A stretch of DNA of 64,000 nucleotides from Ophiocordyceps camponoti-saundersi (nom. inval.) (Eukaryota > Ascomycota > Sordariomycetes > Hypocreales > Ophiocordycipitaceae). The position numbers were made by a program, and so were the translations under genes. The DNA lies in NCBI GenBank assembly GCA_003339415.1, contig PDHQ01000002.1:250159-314158 (forward strand). The letters run 5' to 3'. Below the pieces are notes generated by a model. It saw only the letters and a program-made list of their open reading frames with translations. It was not told the origin of the DNA and made no database searches. Of the stretch, positions 49,149 to 61,387 are shown piece after piece (the first letter of the stretch is position 1; the number at the start of each line of letters is the position of its first letter).

Positions 49149-50251
49149 AAGAATGGCGCCTCCTACCCCCCCTTCTCTGATCCGTCCCTCTCGCATCCGT
49201 CTTACCAACTCTCGTGGCTTCGGTTGTAATTTGCAAATTATCGGTCCAGCCAATCAAAAACTGTTCAATTCGCTTCTTTGCCCTGGACTGACGACGGCTC
49301 TCCTCCAGCCTTCGTGTCGTGAGGCCCTGTTGTTGTATTGCCCCGCTGGGCCCCATGAAAAATTCACCTCATCACGTGCGGCACGGTCGTCCTCTTCCCC
49401 TCCCCTTTATTTTCTTACAAGCAAGTTCAGCCAGCAAAGGGACCAGCTCGTCGAAGCAGAGAGGCAGGGGGAAAAGGGGCAAGAGAAAGGAGGAGAAGAG
49501 ATAGAGAGAGAGAGAGCGAGAGAGAGGCGAGGGCAGACGAGGCTGTTGGCGAAAGAGGTTGGCTGGCATGGATCATGTGGTATTTTGATGTCTCCTTTTG
49601 TTGTTTTCTTCCCCCCTTTTTTTTCCTCTTGCCCATTGCACTCTCCTCTTACTCTGTCCCCTTTTTTGTCCTTGGTTTTCTCACGTCTGTTCAAAAACAC
49701 ATCGTCTCATCATTGCGCTAGATGGGCGGAGTTGGACTGTTCGTTCTCAACAAGACACGATCGTAGCGAGGGTGAAGGGGAGATAAGGAGAAGAAAAGAA
49801 AAAAACAACAGGCGAATGTGTCGTTTGGGCATCTGCTTCTTGAAGCTCTTCCTATTGATGAACACGTCGTGCCTCTGTAACGTCTGAACGGGCTTGTGCC
49901 TGGGGTGAGGAGAGAGATGGAGAGAGAGAGTGAGTGAGGAGGGAGAGGGAGATATATAGAGAGGTGCGTGTTTCGTTTCATCTATGATTTGCATATAAAT
50001 ACACACGTTTCGCAGATGTCGAGGCTCAGCCCCGAGCAATTCTGCCACATGATGATATCCATCCAACAGGTAATGAACAGAGAAGAAAAGGCGATGACCA
50101 GATTCCCCTATTCCTGACATGACTCTTTTTTTCCCGCCGTTAGTCGTCCTCCCGTGCTATGCGCCTCGATAATGATAGTGAAAGAAAGAAACAGATATGA
50201 AAGAGGGAAAAACGAGAAACAGGATATGAAAGAGGAAAAGACACGATAAAT
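49149..50251. other. Convergent spacer ARF1/HSP78
   Basis: 1.1 kb; contains the ARF1 3' UTR, (GA)n near 49503-49530 and 49920-49940, and T-rich stretches. No gene supported. Confidence 0.55.
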
Positions 50252-52621
50252 CTATGACGAGTCAGAGGCGGCGGTGACGACTAGGCCCTTTTGATCCTCT
50301 CTCACGGCCACCTCAGCCGTCTGGCCCATCTTGAGGTTCCCGCGGATGATGCCATCGGCCAGACCGTTGCTGATCTCGTTGGTTATGAGCCGGTTGAGCG
50401 GACGCGCGCCGTACTTGGGGTCGTAACCTCGGTCGGCGAGCCAATCCCTCACCTTATCCGGAACGGAGAGCGTGATCCTCCTATCGTCGAGACGGAGTTG
50501 GAGGTCGGAGAGGCGGATGTCGACGATGGATCGGATCGCGTCTCGGGCGAGGCGCTTGAAGATGATGAAGGAGTCTATTCTGTTGAGGAACTCGGGTGGG
50601 TAGGACCGTCCCACCACGTCCATGACGGCCTCTCGCACCGAAGGGTCCATCTCGCCCTTTGCGTTCTCCTTATAAGGGTGTAGAGCGTTCTGGCCTACGA
50701 GGATATCGGCGCCGAGGTTGGAGGTGAGGACGATGATGGTGTTCTTGAAGTCTACCTTGTGGCCCTGCGCGTCCGTCAGGTAGCCCTCGTCCAGGACCTG
50801 AAGCAATAGGGCCGAGATGTCGCGGTGGGCCTTTTCGAACTCGTCGAAGAGGAGGACGGCGTAGGGTTTGCGACGGACTGCCTCTGTGAGCTGGCCCGCG
50901 TCGTCGTAGCCTACGTAGCCGGACGGGGCGCCGATCAGTCTCGAGACGGTGTGCTTCTCCTGAAACTCCGACATGTCGAACCGGACGACGGCGGACTCGG
51001 TCGAGAAGAGGAAGCCGGCGAGTTTCTTGCATAGTTCCGTCTTGCCGACGCCGGTAGGACCTAGGAAGAAGAAGGATGCAAGAGGTCGATTGTCGCCGCT
51101 GAGGCCGGCGCGCTGCAGCCGAACCGCGTCCGAAACGGCCTTGATGGCCTCGTCCTGACCCTTGACCTTGTCCCGCAACGAGTCTTCCATGTGTACCAGC
51201 TTCTCGATGTGGCCCGACGTCAGCTTCGAGACGGGGATGCCGGTGATGCGCGACACGACGGCGGCGATGTCGTCCGAGTTGACTGCGTCGTGTACCAGCG
51301 AAGGCTCCTCGCCGTCCTGCCGTGCCGATTCCTCCTCCTTGGGAAGCTTCTCTTCGAGGTCGGGGATGACTCCGAAGCGCAGCTCAGATGCTCGACCGAA
51401 GTTGCCGTCTCGTTGCGCCTGCTCCAGCTCAAACTTGGCTTTGTCGAGCTCCTCCTGAATCTTCTTTACCGCACCGTATTCGGCCTTTTCTTTGTCCCAA
51501 CGAGCATTGAGTTCGGAGATTTCGTCGTAGAGATTCTTGAGATCTTTCTCCAGCTTCTCTCGTCGTTCCTTGCTGGCCACATCCTTCTCTTTACGCAGGC
51601 TTTCCAATTCGATTTGGATCGTCATGATTTTGTGGTCGAGACGCATGATCTCTTCCGGCTTCGACTCGTGCTGAAGTTTGAGGTGACTGGCGGCCTCGTC
51701 CATCAAGTCGATGGCTTTGTCCGGGAGGAAACGATCGGTGATGTATCGGTTGGAGAGCGTCGCGGCCGCCACCAGGGCGCCGTCGGTGATCCGGACGCCG
51801 TGGTGTACCTCGTACTTGTCTTTGATACCGCGGAGGATGCTGATGGTATCCTCGGCGGTCGGCTCGCTCACCACGATGGGCTGGAATCTCCTGGCCAGGG
51901 CCACGTCCTTTTCAATCTGTCGATACTCGTTGAGCGTCGTGGCGCCGCAGCATTGCAGCTCACCGCGGGCTAGGGCAGGCTTCAGCAGGTTAGAAGCGTC
52001 GATGGAGCCCTCTGCCTTTCCAAGACCGAGAAGCGTGTGCAGCTCGTCGATGAATAAGATGACTTCGCCCTCGGCCTTTTGCACTTCATCCAGCACCTTT
52101 TTCAGCCGCTCTTCGAAATCGCCGCGGAATTTAGCGCCGGCGATGAGCGATCCGAGGTCCAGGCTGATGACTCTCTTGTTTTTAATACTCTCGGGAACAT
52201 CGCCGCGAATGATTCTCGACGCGAGGCCCTCGAGGATGGCCGTCTTGCCCGTGCCAGCATTTCCGATGAGGACGGGATTATTCTTTGTTCGCCGTGATAG
52301 GATCTGTATCGTTCGCTGGATTTCCGCGTCTCTTCCGATGACCGGGTCCAGCTTCCCATCCCTGGCCCTGGCTGTTAAGTCGATGCCGTATTGTTCCAAC
52401 GCCGGCTTCTCTGCCTCCCCTCCAAGATTCATCCGATGGGTGCCACCGGGTGGCTGCGGCCGGCCAGCTGCATAGTTTCGCGCTGAGATTGTCGGTGTAA
52501 GTCGTGGAAGCGTTCCGCGAGCGATCTGGCTGGTCCCTAGCCGTACAAGAGGCCTGACGGATCTCGTCGAAGTCCCAATAAGGCGCTGAGCCGAAGTAAC
52601 GAGTTGCTTTCGAGCCTGCAT
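50252..52621 (-). CDS. HSP78: Mitochondrial Hsp100 disaggregase Hsp78
   Basis: Single exon, 789 residues. Residues 1-50 are Arg/Ser-rich with no acidic residue, a mitochondrial presequence. There is no ClpB-type N domain; NBD1 starts at about residue 75 with Walker A GNAGTGKT at 120-127 and Walker B-like [12 protein letters not shown] near 188. A coiled middle domain (about 330-450) contains [23 protein letters not shown]2 has Walker A GPTGVGKT near 525, Walker [13 protein letters not shown], and the sensor-2 region [14 protein letters not shown] near 740. Hsp78 rescues aggregated matrix proteins with mitochondrial Hsp70. The length is normal for fungal Hsp78 and shorter than cytosolic Hsp104. 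The gene is divergent from eL6; no clear heat-shock element was picked out of the shared 433 bp. Confidence 0.97.
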   Translation of the reverse strand: MQARKQLVTSAQRLIGTSTRSVRPLVRLGTSQIARGTLPRLTPTISARNYAAGRPQPPGGTHRMNLGGEAEKPALEQYGIDLTARARDGKLDPVIGRDAEIQRTIQILSRRTKNNPVLIGNAGTGKTAILEGLASRIIRGDVPESIKNKRVISLDLGSLIAGAKFRGDFEERLKKVLDEVQKAEGEVILFIDELHTLLGLGKAEGSIDASNLLKPALARGELQCCGATTLNEYRQIEKDVALARRFQPIVVSEPTAEDTISILRGIKDKYEVHHGVRITDGALVAAATLSNRYITDRFLPDKAIDLMDEAASHLKLQHESKPEEIMRLDHKIMTIQIELESLRKEKDVASKERREKLEKDLKNLYDEISELNARWDKEKAEYGAVKKIQEELDKAKFELEQAQRDGNFGRASELRFGVIPDLEEKLPKEEESARQDGEEPSLVHDAVNSDDIAAVVSRITGIPVSKLTSGHIEKLVHMEDSLRDKVKGQDEAIKAVSDAVRLQRAGLSGDNRPLASFFFLGPTGVGKTELCKKLAGFLFSTESAVVRFDMSEFQEKHTVSRLIGAPSGYVGYDDAGQLTEAVRRKPYAVLLFDEFEKAHRDISALLLQVLDEGYLTDAQGHKVDFKNTIIVLTSNLGADILVGQNALHPYKENAKGEMDPSVREAVMDVVGRSYPPEFLNRIDSFIIFKRLARDAIRSIVDIRLSDLQLRLDDRRITLSVPDKVRDWLADRGYDPKYGARPLNRLITNEISNGLADGIIRGNLKMGQTAEVAVREDQKGLVVTAASDSS

Positions 52622-53054
52622 CGTCTTCGTTCAAACTAGAGCGAAGAGAGTGGGCAGAAGGGTTAAGAAGGGAAGAGCGAGGAATTCAAGAGCGAGCGAC
52701 GAGCCAACCCTCGTCTTTTGTGGACTTGTAGCATGTCCGAGAGGTCACGGGCTTCGGAATCGTCACGACGGCTGGAGCATCTTCTCGTAGGTTCGGCTTC
52801 ATCGGGGTTCCGGTCTTGAATGTACTAGTAGGTAAGTACATAGGTACCTTTTAATCTTATCACCACGTGCATGCCACTCCCCGAGTGACGTACCGAGCAA
52901 AAGTTCTCGCCCAAAAGGGTTAAGCGCAACAGGGCTCATATTTTGCCCACAATTCTCGCCCATCCTCACACAGTTTTCCCTCCATTTCGTCGGTAGACCA
53001 TCACCAATATCATCCTCCTCTACGACAACGCAGACGCATCCGAGGGAGTCCATC
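52622..53054. other. Bidirectional promoter HSP78/RPL6
   Basis: 433 bp between two start codons on opposite strands. Shows no microsatellite longer than a few units and no reading frame. It must serve a heat-responsive mitochondrial gene and a growth-linked ribosomal gene. Confidence 0.6.
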
Positions 53055-53930
53055 ATGTCGGCGAAACCCACGTCAAAGAAGTTCGGCAAGTCGACCCGGG
53101 AGGTTCCCGCCGCGGCAGACAAGGCCAAGAAGTGGTACAATGCCGACGATGAACGCGAGCCCAAGAAAGTGAGTCTTTCTCTTTTGGCGTTTGCGGCTTG
53201 TTCTGGAGGGGAACGGAGAATTGCCGTCGTGGAAGCATCTATCGAAGGTCTTGCGCCCAGGGTTGATTATCGCCTATGCGACATTGGGCTTTTCAACGAC
53301 ATCATCGACTAGCTGCGCCAGGCGGGGACGGAACAACGATAGTGTGACCTAGGATGCCGAGCGCGCTGACATGATGTCTCTCTCAGGTTCGCAAAGCCAT
53401 CCGTCCCTGGACTCCCCGGAAGACGCTGCAGCCCGGCACGGTCCTCATCCTCCTGGCCGGTCGCTTCCGTGGCAAGCGCGTCATTCTTCTCAAGGCTCTC
53501 GACCAGGGTGTTCTACTCGTCACCGGCCCCTTCAAGATCAACGGCGTACCCCTCCGCCGAGTTAACTCTCGCTACGTCATCGCCACTTCCTTGAAGGTCG
53601 ACGTATCCGGCCTCGATGCGAAGAAGATCGAGGCCATCTCTCAGCCCAAGTACTTCACTGCCGAGAAGGCCAAGGAGAAGGCCGGTGAGGAGGCTTTCTT
53701 CAAGCAAGGAGAGAAGCCGCAGGTATGTCTTTATGACAAACCGATTTCTCGGGACACGCTGACGGTTTCGTTTACAGAAGAAGCAAGTCAACAGCAGCCG
53801 CGCTGCCGATCAAAAGGTCATCGACAAGCCCCTGATTGCCAACATCAAAAAAGTCGACATGCTGGCCAGTTACCTGCGCAGCTCTTTCAGCCTGCGAAAG
53901 GGCGACAAGCCCCACGAGATGACGTGGTGA
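53055..53930 (+). CDS. RPL6: 60S ribosomal protein eL6
   Basis: Exons 53055-53168, 53387-53722 and 53778-53930 (introns 218 and 55 bp, both phase 0) give 200 residues, the family size. The N-terminus [17 protein letters not shown] is a basic extension; the core is [21 protein letters not shown] and [24 protein letters not shown], followed by [20 protein letters not shown], and the C-terminus [18 protein letters not shown]. These are unmistakable eL6 blocks. The first intron is about four times longer than most introns in this window, as often occurs in ribosomal protein genes. Confidence 0.97.
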
Positions 53931-56524
53931 ATCGTCATGATGCGAGGATGGGCGTGTGACAAGGAGCTGCCGCCGCGTGGCTCGACAACTACTAGTAGAG
54001 AGGGAAGGGTCTCCTGGCTTTGCCAATTGCATTTGAAGTCGACGGTATCGGTCACAACTTGGCGTCTGTAATCTGGTTCTACCGTCACCCAGAAAAAGAA
54101 GAAAGCAAAACGATTTGAGCGGACATCAAGGAAGTTGGTGTCTGTGAATCAAATGGTGTACAATTCTGCTTACCGGCAGTAACAATGAATGCCAACGAGC
54201 GTGTTTGCAAATCCAATGTCTTGGGGCAAGCGGCCGTCGGTGTCTATGTCGTCTTAGAATCTCGACTGCCCCTGTCAACCATACTGGCTTGCTTGAGTGA
54301 GCAGAGTGCCTCTGAGCAGCCGGGCACCCTCGGATCGCTTCCCCATATTGACACACTTGTCTGCGTTCCACGACGTAATCCCTCACGCCGTCGCGTGACT
54401 TGTTCATAACCTATGATCTCGCCACAAAGGCAGGCGCCTCGGACAAGAGCTTTGAAACGTAGAAACAGCAAAGACACCTGCCAGAGCGAGCCCATGACAT
54501 GGCCGTCCATGTTGCTCTTTTCAGACGGGGATGCGTGCCCCTCCCCTCCCCTCATCTGGTCGAGTTATTGAACCAGAGTATGGCATATTAAGCGGAACCG
54601 CAACGCACCTCTGCATGAACGCATATATAGCAGGTTGTATGTAAGTCTGCAAGTACATACATACATCGAATGTGAGATCCGGGCTTCCAGACAGGTCATT
54701 CATGTGTTGGGTACCATGGCAAAGCAGAGTGATGGCAACGAGTAACGTTACTCGGCCTCGTGCACCGCTTCTCGTGGAAGCAATCAGCGAAGATCTGCTG
54801 TATCGTTGAGTGGACGAAGGTTCATCTGACGGCGCTTGTGAGCAACAAGGAGGAGGATGGGGCTAAGCCATTATGACGATGCGTTATTTTTAATGCAACG
54901 AATCACGATCCTGGTTCGACTTTTGTTCCTGCTGCAGTGGCAACGCTGCTTTGGGTATATCGCACCGCCGGACTTGAATGGGGGGGGGGGGTTTCTAGAA
55001 GAGAGTACCTCGAAGATGCTTTGACATGACGAATGACGTTCTATTTGCCTGTGAGACACCCCTCCCGAAGTGTGCAGGACAAGTGTAGCCCAGATAGGTA
55101 GGAAACAACGTCAATAGGAAGCTCGCAATCATGGCCATGGTTGACAAGGCGGCGTCTTTATAAGCCTCCTCGTCATTGTGAATACGACATGACGACGACG
55201 ACGACGATAATCGTGCTGTTGCCCTACCCAAGTGCCCGATGCCGAGACCGGTTTCCCCTATGCCAGGCCCTTGCTGCCCCGGTCACATATCGGAAGGGAA
55301 GAGATGTGTAGGCATGTATGTGTGCTGGCATGACTTGGTGTTGTTGAACGCCTTGAAGATGAAAGGCTTCAACTCGCCGCCGTCGCATCATCCGAGTCGG
55401 GAGATGGATGTCTCTTTACGAAATACCCGGGTGTGACGCAAGACCCGTGGACGAAGGAGGAGGTCGGCGAGGTCGATCTCGGGCTTCATGCTGACGGTAA
55501 GCAAGCCATCTCTCACGGTGATTCGAGCAGTGTTTGAAAAAGGAGGTGGGCAGGAGGGAGACGGCGATAGGCTGCCTACTTGCCTGGTGATGCCAGTCGC
55601 TCGCAACTGCACGTGTAAGGCACGATGTGAGGCGGGGAAAGTGCGTGTTTCTGTCTGGCTCTTTCTCTCTTTCTCTTTCTCTTTTTCCTTCTCTCTGTAC
55701 CTTCCCCTTATCTCTGTATCTCTCTCTCTGTCTCTTTCCCCTGTATGTCTCTCTCTCTCTCTCTTTCTCCCCCTCCACCACGTGTCTCTCTGTCTCTAAC
55801 CCTCATCCTCCCCCCTCCCCTGTCTTCTTCCTACCTACCTACCAACCAGGTTCTCTTCTGTTGCGCTGGCTGTCTCCGGACTTGTGCATCTATCTAAACC
55901 TCTCATTCTATCCGTATGTATGTATGTGCCTAATGTCGTCAGTCTCCCTCTATTGGTTACTGCTTCTGACCATATCCCCGTCGGACGGGATTGATATCGC
56001 GTACAGTTCCCATTCCGGTAACCCAGGCTGCAGCGAAGAGACCGGCATTGCCAGGCAATCATGGGTTTTCGTGTTGGCATATTCTCCGCATTGAGCCGTC
56101 CAGGCCCGACGGACACGTGCGCGTCCGCAGTGCAACGGTCGTCGACGTCAGGGGGGTCATACGGCCCTTGAACCGTTGACTTTCTAACCGAGATGGATGG
56201 ATCGGGCCGGCCCGGACTGCTACAGCAATATGCTTCTCTAAAACCCTCTGAAATGCCGGCTTCGTTTGAGCCAGCCTGCTTACAGCTGTTTGAAACGGTC
56301 GATACATGGGTGGGCTGGCACGAGGGCGGACTAATTGTTGGTACGGATGACTTGAAGCGGATCTTGCTCGACGATGCTCCGCGTGACCGGGTGTCGCAGC
56401 ATCGTCACCCGGCAGGACTTTCGGATGACGACCCGACGTGCTGGCTGGCCTTACCCAGAAGGAGGATAGCAGACGACACCAATTGGAAAGCGCTTCACGC
56501 GAAACGCCCCTTGTCCCCTTTCTT

Positions 56525-56525
<1 letters not shown>

Positions 56526-56573
<48 letters not shown>

Positions 56574-56594
56574 CCCCCCCCCCCCCCCCCCCCC
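56526..56594 (+). repeat. Interrupted poly-C tract
   Basis: 45 C, one T, then 23 C, 30 bases before the gap. Further C runs of 13 and about 19 nt lie beyond the gap. Confidence 0.9.
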
Positions 56595-56624
56595 ACCACA
56601 ACCCACCCATTCCCAGCAACACCC

Positions 56625-56634
56625 NNNNNNNNNN
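56625..56634. other. Assembly gap (10 N)
   Basis: Ten N bases flanked by poly-C-rich sequence on both sides. Confidence 0.99.
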
Positions 56635-56893
56635 GGTGCAAACGACCACCCGGGGGGAGGGCTCGTGCGCGGACCCCCCCCCCCCCTCTTCCGCCCCCCC
56701 CCCCCCCCCCCCCCCTCTCTCTCTCTCTCGGTCCTCGGTCCTCCACCCCTTTCCGAAAATTCGAGCCCAAAAGCAGTGACGACAGAGTTTGGGAGAAGGC
56801 TTGATGCAAAGATTCTACGACCCTTGACAGCACATACAAGTAGGCTGCTCTCACCTCGTCCAGCTCTTTCCCCCGACGGACGGACGGCAAAGC

Positions 56894-57567
56894 ATGGCTC
56901 CTCTCAATGGACAGGAAGCAGCCGCTTCGGCCCGGGCCGTCCAGTCCAACGACATGGTCCATGCAAGCGATCAGCAGCCAATGCAGCAACATATCTGGTA
57001 TGTTACCGGCCCAGCCGGCTGCGGCAAGACGACGGTGGCCGAGTACCTGGCCGAGGCGCTCGGCATACCCTATGTCGAGGGCGACTCGGTATGCCTTGTA
57101 ACCTACCATGTGCTGCTAGATTCCGACTGACGCCGTGCTGTACGCAGTACCATACCCCCGCCAACGTGGAGAAGATGCGTACCGGCAATCCGCTGACGGA
57201 CACGGACCGTTGGGAGTGGCTGATAGGCCTCCGCAATGAATCCATGCACCGCATCAGCGGCGGAGCCAGCGGCGTCGTCGTGACGTGTTCAGCCCTGAAG
57301 CGCAAGTACCGCGACGTCTTGCGTGTCGCCAAGGGCGTTCACACACACTTCATCTTCCTCAGCGCTCCGGCCGAGGTGCTACTCCAGCGCGTCTCGCGCC
57401 GGCAGGGCCACTATATGGGGCCCGGCATGGTGCAGAGCCAGTTTGACATTCTCGAGCGACCAGCCGCGGACGAGCACGACGTCGTCAGCATCGACGTCAG
57501 CCGCAGTCTCCAGGAGGTCCAGGCGGATGCCCTGGCACGCGTGTCGGACATGATGGGGCAGGATTAA
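56894..57567 (+). CDS. Gluconokinase (GntK family)
   Basis: Exons 56894-57088 and 57148-57567 (59-bp phase-0 intron) give 204 residues. The P-loop VTGPAGCGKTTVAEYLAEAL is near residue 36, and after the splice YHTPANVEKMRTGNPLTDTDRWEWL is the gluconate-binding/lid signature of gluconokinases; VVVTCSALKRKYRDVLR and FIFLSAPAEVLLQRVSRRQGHYM follow. The enzyme phosphorylates D-gluconate with ATP to 6-phosphogluconate, feeding the pentose phosphate pathway. The first 33 residues are a family-atypical disordered extension. Convergent with the E2 gene. No transporter or regulator of gluconate use is adjacent. Confidence 0.93.
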
Positions 57568-57917
57568 GAGACGATCACGACAGATGGTGGAGAATTGGGC
57601 GTGGACGCGGACGGGTATGTGCGTGCGTGTGTAAATGAGCTGCAGGCGGCTGAGGTCATCCCACTCACACTCTGCTGGACGGTGTTGGGCAGAAGTGCAT
57701 TATGCAGGGCGCATGTCAAGGGACAGCGGTAATTGGGTAGACAGGTAAGGGACGAGTATAGCTTTGACGGCAGAGTATAGGTAGGCGGGTGTCATTCGGC
57801 CGATAGACCGATGGGCTCACGCTGGTGGACGGTAGTGGGCCGGCGAAGGGGGTGGGAAGCTGAAGACTGCGCGGGCTGTCCGTCGTCATTTTATGGCTCC
57901 TACTCTCCTACTACGGG
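57568..57917. other. Convergent spacer gluconokinase/E2
   Basis: 350 bp; both 3' UTRs, no gene, no marked repeats. Confidence 0.5.
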
Positions 57918-59529
57918 CTATCTCAGGTGCATGAGCATTACGTCGGGCTCCTCGACGACGCGGCGGACGACACCAGCGGCACGGGCGAGGGTAGCCCCAT
58001 CGACGACGCGATGGTCGGCACACCAGCTAAAGTTGCAGACGTGGCGCTTGACGATGCGGTCCTGGTCGTCAAAGGCAGGGACGGCGCGAAGGCGACCGAT
58101 GCCGAGGATGGCGACCTCGCGCTCGACGACGACGGGACTGAGGTAGGTGCCTCCGATGTTGCCGACGTTGGAGACGGTCATGGTGCCGCCGGCCATGTCG
58201 GAGGGGGAGAGCTTCCCGGCCAGGGCTAGGCGCTGTAGCCGGGCGAGCTCGGCGGCGATGGCGACGATGGTGCGGCCTCCGACGTGGCGGACGACGGGGA
58301 CGACGAGGCCCTGCGGCGTGTCCATGGCGACGCCTATGTCGTGACGGCTCCGCGTCACCAGCGTCGGCTTTTCGAGGCCTGTCGCTTCCACCCTGGCGTT
58401 GAGGAGGGGGTATTGGTACAGGGCGAGGGAGACGGCCTTTATGATGAAGGGGAGGTAGGATAGTTTGATGCGAGGCTCGTCTTGGACGATGGTGGAGGAG
58501 GAGGAGGACGACGACGACGATGAGGCCTCGAGGACGCGGTTGAGACGGGCTCGTAGGCTGACTAGGTCTGTGAGGTCGATCTCGTCGGCGTAGAGGAAGT
58601 GAGGGATGGCGAGCGAGCGGGTCATCGTCTTGAACATTTGCTGTTGCGTGTGCGTGAGCGGTAGCCTGCTCTCCGTCTGCGGCGGCGGCTCGGACGATGC
58701 GGCGTCGGCGAAGGAGGAGGCCGGCGCCGGTACCGGATCTTGCTTGCCGGGTGCGCGGCCGACGGCTTCTTCACGCTGCTTGACGAACCTGTAGATGTCC
58801 TCCTTGAGGACGCGACCGTCTTTACCGGAGCCGTGTATTTCACCGATGTCGACGTCGAGCTCGCGCGAAAGGTGTCTCACGGCCGGGGTGGCCAAGGCGG
58901 CCATCTTTCCCCTTGGCTTTCTTTCTGCTTCGGCCTCATCTGCTTGGGTTTCCCCCTGCCGTGATTGCGCCGTCGGAGTCGGAGCCGGAGACGATTCTGC
59001 CGGGGTCGGGGTCGGGGACGGAGAAGGAGACGGGGCGACTTCGCCGGCGATGTCAATGTCGACGAACGGCTTTCCCACCTTTGCCATTTCGCCGGGCTCA
59101 TAGTATAATTTCTTGACGGTCCCGGCGAAGCGACTCGTGATTTCGACGGAGGCTTTGTCGCTTTGTACCTCGCAAAGGGGGGAGAACTCATCGATATGAG
59201 CGCCCGGCTCGACGAACCATTGTATGACTTCACACTCGACGATTCCTATATTTCACAGTTCTCATTGGCTCCTCCATTCCTCCCATGAGCGTCACCGTCT
59301 GTAGAGAGCAGAGGAGAGGAGGGTGAAGAGACGAAAGGGAAGGAAGAAGAAAGAAGGATGAAAACTACTCACCCTCGCCTATGTCGGCCAGTAGCACGGG
59401 CTTGATGGCGCATCGCCACCGTGAGTCGGTGAAGGACCTCACAGCCTGATCCGTCCAGACGGCGCGGGGGCCTAGCCTTGAGAAGTGCTGCGGCCTGCGC
59501 AGGAATCGAGAAGCTCTCTGGAGGAACAT
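57918..59529 (-). CDS. Branched-chain alpha-keto acid dehydrogenase E2 (dihydrolipoyl transacylase)
   Basis: Exons 59529-59373 and 59245-57918 on the minus strand, joined over a 127-bp intron, encode 494 residues. The first about 40 residues (FLQRASRFLRRPQHFSRLG) form a mitochondrial presequence. The lipoyl domain runs from ADIGEG across the splice to EVQSDKASVEITSRF, the lysine of DKA being the lipoylation site. The subunit-binding domain is TPAVRHLSRELDVDIGEIHG, followed by GKDGRVLKEDI. The catalytic domain ends WCADHRVVDGATLARAAG, containing the His and Asp of the active site. PFVDIDI and LPLTHTQQQMFKTM favour the branched-chain E2 over pyruvate or 2-oxoglutarate E2. It degrades Leu, Ile and Val in the matrix. 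An acceptor closer to the donor (CTCTCTACAG) was rejected because it breaks the frame. Confidence 0.93.
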
Positions 59530-60184
59530 TGTCATCTTGCGAGATGCTCCCGGTTTTTTTATTGTTTCGGCTTCTTCTCCCGGGGAGGAGGTGGGTGAGT
59601 CTCGCTCTGCCTTGCTCTAGCAGAGTGAGGCCCGTGTGACGTCGCAATTCGCGAAGAAGATAGACGAGTGGACGTGTCGTTGCTGGGTGAGTGAGTCGGT
59701 ATAGAGTGATGAATTGACTGATGGTGTGGACAGGGTAGGGGATAGAAGGAGAAGTTAGAAGATGAGAGGAGAGGAGGTAGAGCAGGAGGAGGAGGAGGAG
59801 GAAGAAGAGGAGGAGGAAGAGGACGCGGAGGAGGGTGAGCCGCCGCTGTGGCTTCAGTCGGCTTTCCATCTGGCGCGAGTCGAACCCCGCGAATAGCCGT
59901 GATGTGGCTTAGTGGGGGTATGCCCCGTATGGGGTAGTGATGGTGCGCCACTTGAGCCGCTGTGGGAGTTAGTCAGCAGCCCTACGGACACTGAAAGAAA
60001 AGAAAAAAACCGGGGCTCCGACCTGCCTTGCAAGTTGCTTGTCGTGCCTCCTATGATCTATCTATCATCGTCATCCAGCATCAATCTACAGGCAGGCCAA
60101 GACAACTCGGATACAGCACTCACACACAACGAGAATCCCGTCTTCTCTCACGCTTCATTCCCAAGGGACTGCATTACAACAGCC
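59530..60184. other. Divergent promoter region E2/ATP10
   Basis: About 655 bp with GGA repeats at 59757-59830 (CT-rich read from E2). A short tRNA-like B box on the minus strand near 59870 was examined and rejected. No gene seen. Confidence 0.5.
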
Positions 60185-61387
60185 ATGGACCTCACGTATT
60201 CCATGATGAGCTTAGCAGCATTCAACCACGAACTCTTCTTCATCTCATCAAAATATGCCTCGCCCTGCCTACGAAAACCCTTCGGTCCCAGAGCCTCGCG
60301 GCATCGGCATCCACAACATCTCCGCTTCCACCGCAGCTATTCCCAATCAGCAGCAGCAGCCGAGAAGGCACGTACGACGGCGACGAAGACGACAACGACA
60401 GAGCCAGCCGGCGCGGCCATCGAGGCCCCCAGACGATATGGCCGTCGCTACCAGGGCGAATTCACGCCCAAGCCTTTACCCCGTCCCATCGGCATGCCGC
60501 AACCGCCGCGAGCGGGGGAGAACACGGGAATTGACGACCGGACGCTTGTGCAGCGGCAGCGTGACCTGTTTGACCGCGAGAGGAACAGGGCTCGTCGCAA
60601 GGAACTGTAAGAGTCACGACGGTTTTTATATCTTCAAAGAAGGAGGAGATTGAGAGAGAGAGAGGAGAGGAGGAAGAAAGGGAGAGATGGAGAAGAGCGG
60701 ATTGCTCACAAACAGAAACTCAGGACGAATCAATTCTCACGCCCCTACTTCCGCGACTGGAGCAATCTGCAGTTCCACGATGGAAAGTCCTTCCTCGCTC
60801 CACCCCGTCTCTTCCGCGCAGAAGCCTCCCTCTACTTCCCCAACCTACAGGGCCGCACCCTGGTACGGAGAGAGAAGACGGCCCGGGACACGACGCCGCT
60901 CCTAACCGGCCGAGCCTCCGTCGTCTCCGTCTTCAGCAGCATGTGGGCCGAACGCCAGGTCTCGTCCTTCGTCTCGCCCGAGGCCAACCCTGCGCTCCAC
61001 GACGTCGTCTCTCGAGCGCCCGGCGGGAAGGCACAGCTGGTACACGTCAACTATGAGGACAACGCCGTCAAGGCCTGGCTTCTCAGCTTCTTCCGCGGCT
61101 CGCTGCGGAGGCGTTTCGCGGAGAATGATTGGGACAAGTACTTCATCGTGCGGCGGGGCATCTCCGACGACATGCGCGAGGCCGTCGGCCTTCTCAATGC
61201 AAAGGTCGGATATGTCTTTCTCGTCGATCACTTTTGCCGCATCCGCTGGGCCGGTAGCGGCGCCAGTCAGCCTGATGAGAGGGAGAGCTTGGTCAAGGGT
61301 CTTGCCAAGTTGGCGAATGAGGTCGAAAAGGGTGTCGTCGTGCCTCGGCAGGGAGAAGTTCAAGGCAGTCGGTTGAAGGGGGTATAG
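60185..61387 (+). CDS. ATP10: F1Fo ATP synthase assembly factor Atp10
   Basis: Exons 60185-60606 and 60724-61387 (117-bp intron) give 361 residues. The start is uncertain: in-frame ATGs exist at 60185, 60203 and 60206, and 60185 was chosen for its GCCATGG context. Residues 1-55 are basic and hydroxyl-rich with a plausible matrix-targeting cleavage after HRSYSQ. Core blocks are PRPIGMPQPPRAGENTG, YFRDWSNLQFHDGKSFLAPP, RLFRAEASLYFPNLQGRTL, SVVSVFSSMWAERQVSSFV and YVFLVDHFCRIRWAGSG, which are the pattern of fungal Atp10. In yeast the protein sits on the inner membrane and is needed to insert Atp6 into the Fo sector. Convergent with GOS1, 240 bp apart. Confidence 0.9.

Larger units (their letters stand above)
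53931..56893. other. Long gene-poor interval with assembly gap
   Basis: Nearly 3 kb. 53931-56100 has scattered repeats (GACGAC run near 55191-55207, CT-rich block 55670-55830) and no recognisable gene. From 56193 an ATG-initiated frame runs for about 110 codons before entering the poly-C block and gap, but its product resembles nothing I know. The last 260 bp before 56894 form the gluconokinase leader, with (CT)n at 56715-56730. Confidence 0.55.

Noticed and set aside
56193..56804. Plus-strand gene upstream of gluconokinase
   Set aside because: The frame depends on poly-C and crosses the N gap; the first 110 codons match no family known to me and show no clear splice structure.
59850..59960. 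Minus-strand tRNA gene suggested by GGGTTCGACTC
   Set aside because: The T-stem does not pair (at least three mismatches) and no acceptor stem closes it.
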